Source: Niameybacter massiliensis (GTDB taxonomy: Bacteria; Bacillota; Clostridia; Lachnospirales; Cellulosilyticaceae). From it: a DNA stretch of 64,000 nucleotides. The stretch covers positions 605,612 to 669,611 of the forward strand of contig NZ_LN875034.1 in NCBI RefSeq assembly GCF_001282685.1. Reading direction: 5' to 3'. Both the position numbers and the translations under genes were made by a program. A model generated the notes under the pieces. That model worked only from the letters and a program-made list of their open reading frames with translations, did no database searches and was not told where the DNA came from. This document shows, piece after piece, positions 27,676-37,009 of this stretch; the stretch's first letter is position 1; every line of letters starts with the position of its first letter.

Positions 27676-28608
27676 ATGAAAAAATGGGATGTATATGTCT
27701 ATGGTGATATTAATATTGACCTTGTAATTCCAGGTGTAGAGAAGTTTCCTTTACCAGGGCAAGAGGATGTTGTAGATATAATGAATACCTATGTGGGTGG
27801 TGGCGCTGCAGTCTTTACATTAGGCATTGGAAAGTTAGGATTAAATCCTGTATTTCAAGGAACTATTGGAGATGACTGCTATGGTAAGTTTATACGTGAT
27901 GAGTTTCACATAAAAAATGTAGATGATACTTTACTTGCTACAAGCAGTATGAATAAAACAGGTATCTCAATTAGCTTTACTAATGAAAAAGATCGTTCTT
28001 TCCTTACCTATAGAGGGACTAATGATGAGATAGACTTATCCAAGATAGATCTTGAAGGTGTAGGACAATCTAGACATATTCATGTAACGGGGTATGCAGG
28101 CACTAAAAATCATCATCAGTACTTAGAACTTCTTAGAAGAGTAAAAGATATGAATGAAGTTACTGTATCTTTTGATTTAGGATGGGATGATGCTGGAGAA
28201 TGGTATCAAGGTATTTATGAACTCTTCCCTTACATAGATGTACTCTTTATGAATGAGACAGAAGCTATCCACTATAGTCGTAAACAAACAGCTATAGATG
28301 CTGCTCTAGATTTCTCACAAACATGTTCTTTAGTAGTGATTAAATTAGGAAAGAAAGGTTCAATGGCAATAAAGAATGGGGAAATTTATGAAGCTTGTGC
28401 CTATACAGTGAAGGCTGTAGATACAACTGGAGCTGGAGATTCCTTTAATGCAGGATTCGTATATGGATTTTTAAAGGGTAAGAGTGTAGAAGAAAGCCTT
28501 AAATGCGGTAATGGATGTGGTGCATTATCTGTAACACAATTAGGTGGTAATACAGGTTTCCCACAAGAACATGAGCTATTAGAATTCATTTCAAAACAAG
28601 AAAGGTAG
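27676..28608 (+). CDS. PfkB-family carbohydrate kinase
   Basis: ATP-dependent sugar or nucleoside kinase of the ribokinase family, 310 residues. The N-terminal GDINIDLVIPGVE and GGGAAVFTLGIGKLG and the C-terminal catalytic DTTGAGDSFNAGF (near residues 251-263) are seen. The start at 27676 is preferred (AGAGGAG 7 nt upstream); an ATG at 27670 is too close to that site. It lies 8 nt before the GH4 gene. It probably phosphorylates a monosaccharide released from the imported glycan. The exact sugar cannot be assigned. Confidence 0.88.
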   Translation: MKKWDVYVYGDINIDLVIPGVEKFPLPGQEDVVDIMNTYVGGGAAVFTLGIGKLGLNPVFQGTIGDDCYGKFIRDEFHIKNVDDTLLATSSMNKTGISISFTNEKDRSFLTYRGTNDEIDLSKIDLEGVGQSRHIHVTGYAGTKNHHQYLELLRRVKDMNEVTVSFDLGWDDAGEWYQGIYELFPYIDVLFMNETEAIHYSRKQTAIDAALDFSQTCSLVVIKLGKKGSMAIKNGEIYEACAYTVKAVDTTGAGDSFNAGFVYGFLKGKSVEESLKCGNGCGALSVTQLGGNTGFPQEHELLEFISKQER

Positions 28609-28616
28609 GAGATATC

Positions 28617-29975
28617 ATGAAAATAGCAGTTATTGGAGGCGCAGGTGTTCGTACCGTTATATTTGTTAATGGATTATTAGATCGTTATAAAGCTTTAAAC
28701 ATTAATAAGGTTGTTCTTTTTGATATAGACGGAGAGAAATTGGAGATCATAGGTAAGCTTTGCAAACATGTTGTAGAACGTAGAAATGAAACGTTACAAG
28801 TAGAAGTTGCATATGAAGCAGTAGAAGCGATTACCGGAGCGGATTATATTGTTACAACACTTCGCGTAGGTGGGGACCACTCAAGAGTTGTAGATGAAAC
28901 CATTGCATTAGAAACAGGAGTGATTGGTCAAGAGACAACAGGTGTAGGTGGATTCTCTATGGCAGTACGTACAATTCCTGTACTTATAGAATACTGTGAA
29001 CTCATTAAAGAGCACGCACCAAATGCTTGGATTTTCAACTTTAGTAATCCTTCAGGTCTTGTGACACAAGCACTAAGAAGTAAGGGATATGACAAAATTA
29101 TAGGGATTTGCGATGCACCAAGTAGTACTAAGTTCCGTATGGCACATGCCCTAGATGTAGCAGAAAAAGATTTATATGTGGAATTCTTTGGACTTAATCA
29201 TCTTTCTTGGATTAGTAGTGTGAAACGATACGAAGAGGAGATGCTACCTACATTATTAAATGACGATGCTTTCTTAAATGGCATTCAGGAGTTTTCTATG
29301 TTTGATCCAGATCTACTTAGACAAATTGGATTCTTACCAAATGAGTATCTTTATTACTACTATCATAGAGAAAAAGCATTAGAAAACATTCTTAAATCAG
29401 GTGCTACACGTGGTAAGACAATCGAAGCTGTAAATATACAAATGATGGAAGAACTCAAACGTATTAATATAGATGAACAACCAGAAGAAGCACTTCAAAT
29501 CTTCCTTTACTACATGGAAGTAAGAGAACGTTCTTATATGAGTATTGAAACAGGAAGTAACAAAAAAGCAGAGATAGAAAGAGGTAATTTACAAGTTCCA
29601 GATGGTATAGGTTATGCTGGTGTGATGCTAGATTGTATTGAAGGTTTACAAAGTGAAGAAGGTAGACATCTTGTACTTTCTGTACAAAACCAAGGATGTA
29701 TGGCAGGCTTAGCACCGGAAGATGTGGTTGAAGTAACTTGTAACGTTTCTAAAGAAGGCATCCATCCAGTAGCAGTTGGTGAAGTACCAGAGTACTGCAA
29801 TGTCCTTATTCATGCTATTAAGTTATATGAAAAACTAACAGTAGAAGCAATTTTTACAAAATCTAAAGAAAAAGCAATACAAGCATTAACATTACATCCA
29901 CTTATTAATTCATACTCACTTGCAAAAGTACTTGTAGAAAAATACGACCAAGCTTATGGTGGGCTTTTTAATTAA
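28617..29975 (+). CDS. Glycoside hydrolase family 4 enzyme (6-phospho-glycosidase-like)
   Basis: NAD+- and divalent-metal-dependent glycosidase family of the CelF/LicH/MelA type, 452 residues. It has an N-terminal Rossmann motif (VIGGAGVRTV), the conserved TTLRVGG, FNFSNPSG, a metal-binding Cys in GICDAP near residue 165 and FGLNHLSW near residue 197. GH4 enzymes act on 6-phospho-beta-glucosides, 6-phospho-alpha-glucosides or alpha-galactosides. The phospho-sugar type agrees with the neighbouring PfkB kinase and the phosphatases, but specificity is inferred. It sits between the kinase (8 nt) and the GH38 gene (23 nt). Confidence 0.87.
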   Translation: MKIAVIGGAGVRTVIFVNGLLDRYKALNINKVVLFDIDGEKLEIIGKLCKHVVERRNETLQVEVAYEAVEAITGADYIVTTLRVGGDHSRVVDETIALETGVIGQETTGVGGFSMAVRTIPVLIEYCELIKEHAPNAWIFNFSNPSGLVTQALRSKGYDKIIGICDAPSSTKFRMAHALDVAEKDLYVEFFGLNHLSWISSVKRYEEEMLPTLLNDDAFLNGIQEFSMFDPDLLRQIGFLPNEYLYYYYHREKALENILKSGATRGKTIEAVNIQMMEELKRINIDEQPEEALQIFLYYMEVRERSYMSIETGSNKKAEIERGNLQVPDGIGYAGVMLDCIEGLQSEEGRHLVLSVQNQGCMAGLAPEDVVEVTCNVSKEGIHPVAVGEVPEYCNVLIHAIKLYEKLTVEAIFTKSKEKAIQALTLHPLINSYSLAKVLVEKYDQAYGGLFN

Positions 29976-29998
29976 AGTAAACTTAAAGGAGAATACAT

Positions 29999-32900
29999 AT
30001 GCCATTTGACTTTCATAATAAAGGACGCATTAACAATTTAATCGAAGAACTTCAAGAACTTAGATATAGAAATCTCCATGATATTGCTTCATTTAATTGG
30101 TATACAGATGATGGGACAGTAGGTAATCGTATGCCACAAGGAGAACCAGTAACAGTAACACCTGGATTTAGATGGAAAGGCTGGGATCAATATAACTGGT
30201 TATGTACAAAAATTAGTATCCCAGAGACACTCAAAGATGAAGAAGTGATAGGGCTATTTGATTTTGGTGTACCTGTTGGAACAGGAAATAACAGTCACTT
30301 TGAAAGTTTACTTTATTTAAATGGTAAACCTTATCAAGGAGTAGATGGTAATCATAAAGAAATCTTCCTAGAAGTAGGTGAAAACGGATTAGAGTTAGAT
30401 CTTAAGTTCCGAGTATGGTCAGGGCTAAGTGGAGGTGGCGTACCTCATGATATGGCTATGGAAATTGTACGTGCACAGTTTGGTGTACTGGACCATCCTA
30501 CAGATGATCTTTATTTCTTAGCACGTAGCGTATTAGAAACTCATGCACTACTAGACGATAACAATGAATACAAACAATGGTTACTGAGTGAGCTTGTTCA
30601 AACTTTTAAATTAGTAGATTACTTAGAACCAAAGTCAGAAGCATTCTATGCGAGTACAAAAAAAGCTTACGAATATTTAAGTAGTAAAATGGATGGACGC
30701 GGCAAGCCAAATGTAAGTGTGAGTATGTTAGGACATACGCATATTGATGTAGCTTGGCTATGGAGACTACGCCATACAAGAGAAAAGGCAGCAAGATCTT
30801 TCTCAACAGTGAATCGCTTAATGGACAAATATGATCATTATAGCTTTTTACAGTCACAAGCTCAGCTTTATGAATATATCAAAAATGATTATCCGGATAT
30901 CTATGAACATATCAAAAAGCGTGTAGCAGAAGGCAGATGGGAACCATCAGGTGCTATGTGGGTAGAGTGTGACTGTAATGTTGTATCAGGAGAATCTCTT
31001 GTAAGACAAATCTTAATAGGTAAGAACTTCTTCAAAGATGAGTTTAATTATGAGAGTGAATTCCTATGGCTACCTGATGTATTTGGTTACTCATGGGCTA
31101 TGCCACAGATTCTTAAGAAATCTGGTGTCAATACATTCATGACAACCAAAATCAGCTGGAATGATATGAATAAGATGCCATATGATACCTTTACCTGGAG
31201 GGGAATGGATGGTAGTGAAGTGACAGCACACTTTATCACAACAACAGATGAAGGCGATAGCTATTACACTTACAATGGAGATTCTAGACCTTATGCTGTA
31301 AAAGGCGTATGGGATAACTATAGCAATAAAGATACTAACAATGACCTCATTATTTCTTATGGATATGGTGATGGAGGCGGTGGCCCAAACAGAGATATGA
31401 TTAAAACAATCTCTACACTTAACCAGATTCCTGGTATTCCAAGTGTCAAAGTGGAAACAGCTACAGATTATTTTAGAAGACTCAATGAGACAATCACCAA
31501 CAATGAAATGAATGGCTATCTTCCAACATGGGATGGAGAACTCTACTTAGAATTCCATCGTGGGACCTATACTTCACAAGGCTATAACAAACGTATGAAT
31601 CGTAAGCTAGAGAACTTCTTACGAGATACAGAAATTATGAGTGTCCTTGCACATCAGCTCAAAGGAGTTTCTTATAATAAAGAAGATTTATTAAAAGCAT
31701 GGAAGATTGTACTTTGTCATCAATTCCATGATATTTTACCAGGTTCATCAATTAAAGAAGTTTATGATGATAGCCGTCTTGAGTATGCACAAGCAAAGGC
31801 GCTACTGGATAATGCAATGGAACAAGTTAAAGTAAGTTTAATGACAGAAGAAGAAGGAACTTACACTGTATTTAATAATAGTAACTGGACAAGAGATAGC
31901 TACATTACAGTAGAAGGTGCGCAAGAAGGAGATACTTTTATAAATGAAGAGGGCAATCTCTTAAAGAGTGCAGTAGAGGGTAGTGTGGCAACAGTCCTTA
32001 TAAAAGGTATGAAACCATTTGCCTTTACTACAATTAAAAAGGTAAATAACTGTGATACAGTATTCCCATTAAAACTTAATACACAAGAAGTAGAGACACC
32101 TTATTACCGTATTAGCTGGAATGAAGCAGGGCAGCTTATAAGTATCTATGACAAAGAAGCTAAGCGTGAGGTCTTGCCAGTAGGTGCAAAAGGAAATGTC
32201 CTTCAAGTATTTGAAGATAAACCTCGTTGTTTTGATGCTTGGGAGTTAGAAGCAACTATTGATCTTAAGATGGAAGAGGTAACCTGCTTAAAAGCAGTAG
32301 AAGTTAGACAAAATGAACTAGGTATCTTTGTAGATTTTACATGGACTTACCATAAGTCAGAGATTAGACAAACTATGTGCCTCTACTTTGATAAGAAACG
32401 TATTGATTTCAAAACAGAAGTGGATTGGCAAGAACGTCAGCGCTTTGTAAAAGCTGCATTCCCTATTGATGTACGTGCAGTAGATGCAAGATTTGATATC
32501 CAATACGGTAATATTAGACGACCTATTACAAGAAACAATAGCTGGGAAGCTGCTAAGTTTGAAGTCATTGCACATAAATGGATCGACTTATCAGAAACAG
32601 GTTATGGTGTAGCCCTTCTTAATGATTGTAAATATGGTCATGACATTAAAGAAAATGTGATGCGTATATCTCTTATTAAGTCAGCAATAGATCCAGATTA
32701 TAGTGCTGATTTAGGCAATCATACTTTTACCTATGCGATTTTACCTCACAGCACTGAATGGTATGAGGCAAATATTGAGCAAGAAGCTTTTGATTTAAAT
32801 AACCCATTAAATGCATTAGAAGGTACATGCAAGCTTATGAATAAATCACTTTTTGCTTTTGATCAAGCCAATATTGAAGTAGACTGTATTAAGCTTGCTG

Positions 32901-33100
32901 AACGAGGAGATCAAATCATCTTACGTTTCCATGAGTTTATGGGAAGACGTACAAAAGTGAATGTACAAAGTGGATTAGAGATCGTAAGTTGGCAAGAATG
33001 TAACTTAATAGAAAATGCAATAGAAGAAGCAAAAACTTCTACTATTGCAGTAGAAGTGACACCTTATGAAATCAAAACTATATCAATTAACTTAAAATAA
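29999..33100 (+). CDS. Alpha-mannosidase, glycoside hydrolase family 38
   Basis: Retaining, metal-dependent alpha-mannosidase, 1033 residues. An N-terminal beta domain (1-235) is followed by the GH38 catalytic domain: metal-site motif HTHIDVAWLW (H246, H248, D250) and the nucleophile D360 in PDVFGYSW, helical residues after that, and C-terminal beta-sandwich domains from about 640. There is no signal peptide, so it acts in the cytoplasm on imported manno-oligosaccharides or on phosphorylated derivatives. It has an AAAGGAG site before the start, follows GH4 by 23 nt and leads into the M17 peptidase after 20 nt, so it is the central enzyme of the operon. Confidence 0.95.
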   Translation: MPFDFHNKGRINNLIEELQELRYRNLHDIASFNWYTDDGTVGNRMPQGEPVTVTPGFRWKGWDQYNWLCTKISIPETLKDEEVIGLFDFGVPVGTGNNSHFESLLYLNGKPYQGVDGNHKEIFLEVGENGLELDLKFRVWSGLSGGGVPHDMAMEIVRAQFGVLDHPTDDLYFLARSVLETHALLDDNNEYKQWLLSELVQTFKLVDYLEPKSEAFYASTKKAYEYLSSKMDGRGKPNVSVSMLGHTHIDVAWLWRLRHTREKAARSFSTVNRLMDKYDHYSFLQSQAQLYEYIKNDYPDIYEHIKKRVAEGRWEPSGAMWVECDCNVVSGESLVRQILIGKNFFKDEFNYESEFLWLPDVFGYSWAMPQILKKSGVNTFMTTKISWNDMNKMPYDTFTWRGMDGSEVTAHFITTTDEGDSYYTYNGDSRPYAVKGVWDNYSNKDTNNDLIISYGYGDGGGGPNRDMIKTISTLNQIPGIPSVKVETATDYFRRLNETITNNEMNGYLPTWDGELYLEFHRGTYTSQGYNKRMNRKLENFLRDTEIMSVLAHQLKGVSYNKEDLLKAWKIVLCHQFHDILPGSSIKEVYDDSRLEYAQAKALLDNAMEQVKVSLMTEEEGTYTVFNNSNWTRDSYITVEGAQEGDTFINEEGNLLKSAVEGSVATVLIKGMKPFAFTTIKKVNNCDTVFPLKLNTQEVETPYYRISWNEAGQLISIYDKEAKREVLPVGAKGNVLQVFEDKPRCFDAWELEATIDLKMEEVTCLKAVEVRQNELGIFVDFTWTYHKSEIRQTMCLYFDKKRIDFKTEVDWQERQRFVKAAFPIDVRAVDARFDIQYGNIRRPITRNNSWEAAKFEVIAHKWIDLSETGYGVALLNDCKYGHDIKENVMRISLIKSAIDPDYSADLGNHTFTYAILPHSTEWYEANIEQEAFDLNNPLNALEGTCKLMNKSLFAFDQANIEVDCIKLAERGDQIILRFHEFMGRRTKVNVQSGLEIVSWQECNLIENAIEEAKTSTIAVEVTPYEIKTISINLK

Positions 33101-33120
33101 ATTAAAGGAGGAAGTAAAAG

Positions 33121-34617
33121 ATGCAGATTACCCAAAGTACGACGCTCACTTATAATGAAGAAACTGAATATATTGTGATACCTTATTTAAAAGAAGAGGG
33201 TATCAAGGAGGAGTGGCTGAGACTTTTACTTCCAACTTTAAAAGAAGAATTTCCTATAGAAACTTTTATAAAAGAACAAAGTAAGCCTGTAATTTATATG
33301 AATCAAACATGGGTTCAACTAGAGTTTTTACCTATTATAAGAGAACAAGTTAATCCGTTAGAAGATGTTAGAAATATATTTAGCCAGTTTGGAAAAACAA
33401 ATAATCAAAACTGTCAAATCCTATTAGAGCATTTACATATTGAAGGCATCTTACAGAGTGAAATGATTCAGATCATTGTAGAGGCTTTGTATGAAGGTGC
33501 TTACCATTTTAATAAAGAACATTTAACAAAGGTAACGAGTGAAAATATTTTTGTATTAAGAGAACACCTAACAGATGAAAAATCAGATTTAACAATCACA
33601 CTTGTAATGAACACAGATTATAAAGATGTGATTCAAAAAGGCATGGTGTATGGTAAAGCCATTAATCGTGGACGAACAATCGCTAATATTCCTAATAACT
33701 ACCTACATGTTAAGGAATTTAGTGCATATGCTAAACAGCTTGCTACACACTATGGCTTAGAGTGTGAAGTGCTAGGTAATGAAGCATTACAGGCATTAAA
33801 TTGTGGAGGTATTTTATCTGTTAATGCAGGAAGTGATAAAGAAGCCAATTTAGTAGTTCTTAAGTACCAAGGTTCTAAGGAGAAAGAACTTAATGCACTT
33901 ATCGGAAAAGGTGTTATGTTTGATGCTGGAGGTTACCATCTTAAATCTTTAGATGGTATGGATGGTATGAAATATGATATGTGTGGTGCAGCCAATGTGC
34001 TGGCAGTTATTGAAATGCTGGCAGCATTAAAATGTGAAACCAATCTCTTAGCTGTTATACCGGCGGTTGAAAATGTCATTAGTCCAGCAGCGACTAAGAT
34101 GGGAGATGTGATTACAACCATGTCTGGTAAGACAGTAGAAATTTGGAATACAGATGCTGAAGGTAGGCTTATTTTATGTGATGCACTAACTTATGCCATT
34201 AGGCAAGGGGCAACCAAGCTTATAGATTTAGCAACATTGACGTATTCTTGCCAAGGTGCATTAGGAACAGAAATATCCGGTATTTTTTCAAATAATGAAG
34301 CGTTCTATCAAGAATTTCTAACCTATGCCAATAAGTCAGGAGAAAAAGTATGGAGACTTCCACTAGATACAATTTATCATAAGTTACTTAAAAATACTAA
34401 GACAGCAGACCTTATCAATTATGCACCTGGATACGGGGCAGGGGCGAGTGTGGCTGCTTGTTTCTTAGAAGAATTCATAGAAGAAAGACTACCTTGGATT
34501 CATTTAGATGTAGTGGGAACCGCAGTATGTAGAAGTGATATCAGTACGAAAGAAAAAGGAGCCACAGGTGTGCTAGCAAGTACAATAGCTTCTTACTTAG
34601 AGCATACAAGTAAGTGA
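33121..34617 (+). CDS. M17-family leucyl aminopeptidase
   Basis: Zinc/manganese exopeptidase, 498 residues: a divergent N-terminal domain (1-170) and a C-terminal catalytic domain with GKGVMFDAGGYHLKS and MKYDMCGAAN (metal and Lys site) and NTDAEGRLILCDALTYA (metal/Arg site). The second motif is canonical; the first has Ala and a Leu-Lys spacing slightly different from the classic FDSGG-xxxK pattern. It removes N-terminal residues from peptides. Its place between the mannosidase and an unknown protein of the same operon suggests the natural substrate includes a glycopeptide or amino-acid-linked glycan. This is inference. GGAGGAAG precedes the start. Confidence 0.87.
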   Translation: MQITQSTTLTYNEETEYIVIPYLKEEGIKEEWLRLLLPTLKEEFPIETFIKEQSKPVIYMNQTWVQLEFLPIIREQVNPLEDVRNIFSQFGKTNNQNCQILLEHLHIEGILQSEMIQIIVEALYEGAYHFNKEHLTKVTSENIFVLREHLTDEKSDLTITLVMNTDYKDVIQKGMVYGKAINRGRTIANIPNNYLHVKEFSAYAKQLATHYGLECEVLGNEALQALNCGGILSVNAGSDKEANLVVLKYQGSKEKELNALIGKGVMFDAGGYHLKSLDGMDGMKYDMCGAANVLAVIEMLAALKCETNLLAVIPAVENVISPAATKMGDVITTMSGKTVEIWNTDAEGRLILCDALTYAIRQGATKLIDLATLTYSCQGALGTEISGIFSNNEAFYQEFLTYANKSGEKVWRLPLDTIYHKLLKNTKTADLINYAPGYGAGASVAACFLEEFIEERLPWIHLDVVGTAVCRSDISTKEKGATGVLASTIASYLEHTSK

Positions 34618-34700
34618 AGCTTGAGAGATTGCTAAAGGGTAGAATTTTATAGTTTTAGAATAGAGTAAAATAATATTTAGAATAAGTTAGGGAGGACAGC

Positions 34701-36269
34701 ATGAAAAACTATACATTTGATACGACAATTTCAAAAGAAGTCTTAGAAAACTATTTATCACGTTCTGTATCTGCAGCATTTTTTATTCATACCAAAACAT
34801 TAGAAGATGACCTTAGAGCACTTAAAAATATGGGTGTAAAGTTTGTTGGGCGTGCTTCAGGTATATGGGAGCCAGATGAATGTGATGAGGAGCATTTCGC
34901 AAAATCTAAGTACTTAGCTGATCGTGTACACGAAGTAGACCCAGAAATTATTTTACAAGCTTGTATTTTTGAAGCAGTTTATTTTTATGAAGATCGCTTT
35001 AAAGTACCGGCTTATGTATTTGAAGCTTTTGGGTTACCAGTAGAAGATAGAGGGTTTAGAGTAGCTGATATGCTTTTCCCAGAGAAGCCAAACGGGTTTA
35101 TTTGGGGAGATGAAGGTGGGATTCCAGATCTCAATCGCTTAGAGGCAAGAATGTGGTTCTATTATCGTGCGACACGTTATATAGATGCAGGTTATGAAGC
35201 ACTACATATGGGACAAATTCATCTTTATACAGCAAATGATCATGGCATGAAGAAGATGCAAGAATTAATGCAAATGATTCGTGACTATGCCAAGATTCAT
35301 GGACGACGTCATTTAGTACTTATGGATGCACATAGCCATGGTATTAGTATAAATGGCAAACTCTTATTAGATTACAATGCGATGCCATTTACAAGAGTAC
35401 CTCTACTTGATAGAGAAGGTGAAAAACTGGTAATGGTACGTGAAGGCTTTAGTGAAGGTGGAGAAAGCCCAAGTGGTTGGTCAGCAGAGGCAATGCCATT
35501 TTTAATGGAGTATGATAACTGGGGCGGTAAGGTTCTGGATAATTTTGATGACTATACTTATGAGGAAAGAGCATGGAAAGATTGGTGGGGGTATGATCAG
35601 ATTGGTTGGTTTGCAAACCAAGATGAAAAAGGACAAAGTCACTTCCTAGAGTATTCCTATAAATGGACGGCTATTAATAATCCTAATGCCTACTTCGAAG
35701 TACCATTTAGAAGAACACTAAATAGTGCGGCAGTTAAAATGCAACGAGCTGATAATGGTGAATGGGATACTCAAGATTATTATCAAATCAATACGAAGAG
35801 CGAAGCTTGCCCAATGGGATTTGGTCAAGAAGAGACAGTTAAGAAGCTATGGGAAACTGGTAATGAGCTAAGAAAGCAAGCAGCTAATCCATCCGATCTT
35901 ATTCACTATGGATGCCATGAAGTCTATGATGAAGAAACAGGGATGAAACTTCCTGAGAAGGTAGTGGTTTATGGTAGTTTTCAACCACATGTAGGTGCAG
36001 TACAGAATGATTCAAATAGTGAAGTGACACGTATGTATTATATAGGGGACAATACGTATACACTTTCTGTAGTGATGCCATTTGCAGGTGAGTTCGATTA
36101 TGCTGTTTCAACTTATGGAACGTTGTCAGCAACTTATTGTTATGATACCTATCCAAGAAGTGGTTCATCAAATAAAGGGACTTTCAAAATAGAAAAAGAT
36201 AATACAGTGGTGAGGTTCCGCTATAAGTTTATGGAGCATGTAGTGACAGTTGAGCTATTTGAGGATTAA
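34701..36269 (+). CDS. Unrecognised 522-residue protein, candidate new glycan-active enzyme
   Basis: I do not recognise the family. The protein is cytoplasmic (no signal peptide). Residues 1-350 look like a (beta/alpha)-barrel: VRFVGR-like strand GVKFVGRASGIWEPDE near 49-64, EIILQACIFEAVYFYEDR near 87, FIWGDEGG near 133, GYEALHMGQIHLYTANDHG near 160-178, LVLMDAHSHG near 204 and several Trp-rich segments (WKDWWGYDQIGWF). Acidic residues at strand ends resemble a glycoside hydrolase barrel. The C-terminal 170 residues are a beta-rich domain. It lies 84 nt after the peptidase and 20 nt before the MgtC-like gene. Good GGGAGGAC site at the start. A catalytic role is inferred. Confidence 0.8.
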   Translation: MKNYTFDTTISKEVLENYLSRSVSAAFFIHTKTLEDDLRALKNMGVKFVGRASGIWEPDECDEEHFAKSKYLADRVHEVDPEIILQACIFEAVYFYEDRFKVPAYVFEAFGLPVEDRGFRVADMLFPEKPNGFIWGDEGGIPDLNRLEARMWFYYRATRYIDAGYEALHMGQIHLYTANDHGMKKMQELMQMIRDYAKIHGRRHLVLMDAHSHGISINGKLLLDYNAMPFTRVPLLDREGEKLVMVREGFSEGGESPSGWSAEAMPFLMEYDNWGGKVLDNFDDYTYEERAWKDWWGYDQIGWFANQDEKGQSHFLEYSYKWTAINNPNAYFEVPFRRTLNSAAVKMQRADNGEWDTQDYYQINTKSEACPMGFGQEETVKKLWETGNELRKQAANPSDLIHYGCHEVYDEETGMKLPEKVVVYGSFQPHVGAVQNDSNSEVTRMYYIGDNTYTLSVVMPFAGEFDYAVSTYGTLSATYCYDTYPRSGSSNKGTFKIEKDNTVVRFRYKFMEHVVTVELFED

Positions 36270-36289
36270 AACAGAAAGAAGGAAGAGGG

Positions 36290-36985
36290 ATGGTAGGCAT
36301 CTTGGAGTATTTAGAAGAATTTAATTATGCTTCTATATTATTACGACTCAGTTTAGCTGTTATTCTAGGTGGAATAGTAGGTGCAGAAAGAGCTACTAAA
36401 AGGCAGACAGCAGGTATACGTACCTTTGCTGTAGTTTGTTTAGGTGCTGCAATGGCTATGGTAACCAATGAGTATTTATGTGTACGTAGTGGAGATACAA
36501 TAGATGCATCTCGTATGGCAGCACAAGTTATTAGTGGTGTAGGTTTCCTAGGGGTAGGAACAATTATTGTAACAGGTAAGAACCAAGTTAAGGGACTTAC
36601 AACAGCAGCAAGTCTTTGGACTGTAGCAACATTAGGACTTGCAATTGGAGCAGGATTTATTTATGGGGCATGTGTAGGTTTTATCCTTATTATGGTTGCA
36701 GTTAAAGTACTAGAAAAAGCCAGTAGATATCAAGAAAAACATAATAGAGTTCTTGAAATATATATGGAATTAAGTCCGGAAGGTGGAATGACTGAGGTCA
36801 TGGAATATATTAAGTCTAAAGAGTTTGTTATTCGCTCTATGCATCGGGATGGCCAAAATACATTTAAAAGTGAAGATGTAGCAGTAACAATGGAACTAGA
36901 CTTAGGTACAAAAAAGGATCATAATAGTATTCTAGTGGAACTAGAACATATAAAAGGATTAGACTACATAGAAGAGATCCGCTAA
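36290..36985 (+). CDS. MgtC/SapB-family membrane protein
   Basis: A 231-residue membrane protein with four to five predicted segments (about residues 11-30, 40-58, 73-92, 105-120, 122-141) and the hallmark GGIVGAERATKRQTAGIRT near 25-43 and QVISGVGFLGVG near 80. A C-terminal cytoplasmic ACT-like tail follows from about 150. Known MgtC proteins affect ATP synthase and Mg2+/phosphate homeostasis; the exact role here is open. It lies 20 nt after the unknown protein and 24 nt before the PHP gene, so it is part of the same operon. Confidence 0.88.
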   Translation: MVGILEYLEEFNYASILLRLSLAVILGGIVGAERATKRQTAGIRTFAVVCLGAAMAMVTNEYLCVRSGDTIDASRMAAQVISGVGFLGVGTIIVTGKNQVKGLTTAASLWTVATLGLAIGAGFIYGACVGFILIMVAVKVLEKASRYQEKHNRVLEIYMELSPEGGMTEVMEYIKSKEFVIRSMHRDGQNTFKSEDVAVTMELDLGTKKDHNSILVELEHIKGLDYIEEIR

Positions 36986-37009
36986 TCTAATTTACGTAGA
37001 GGAGAATAG

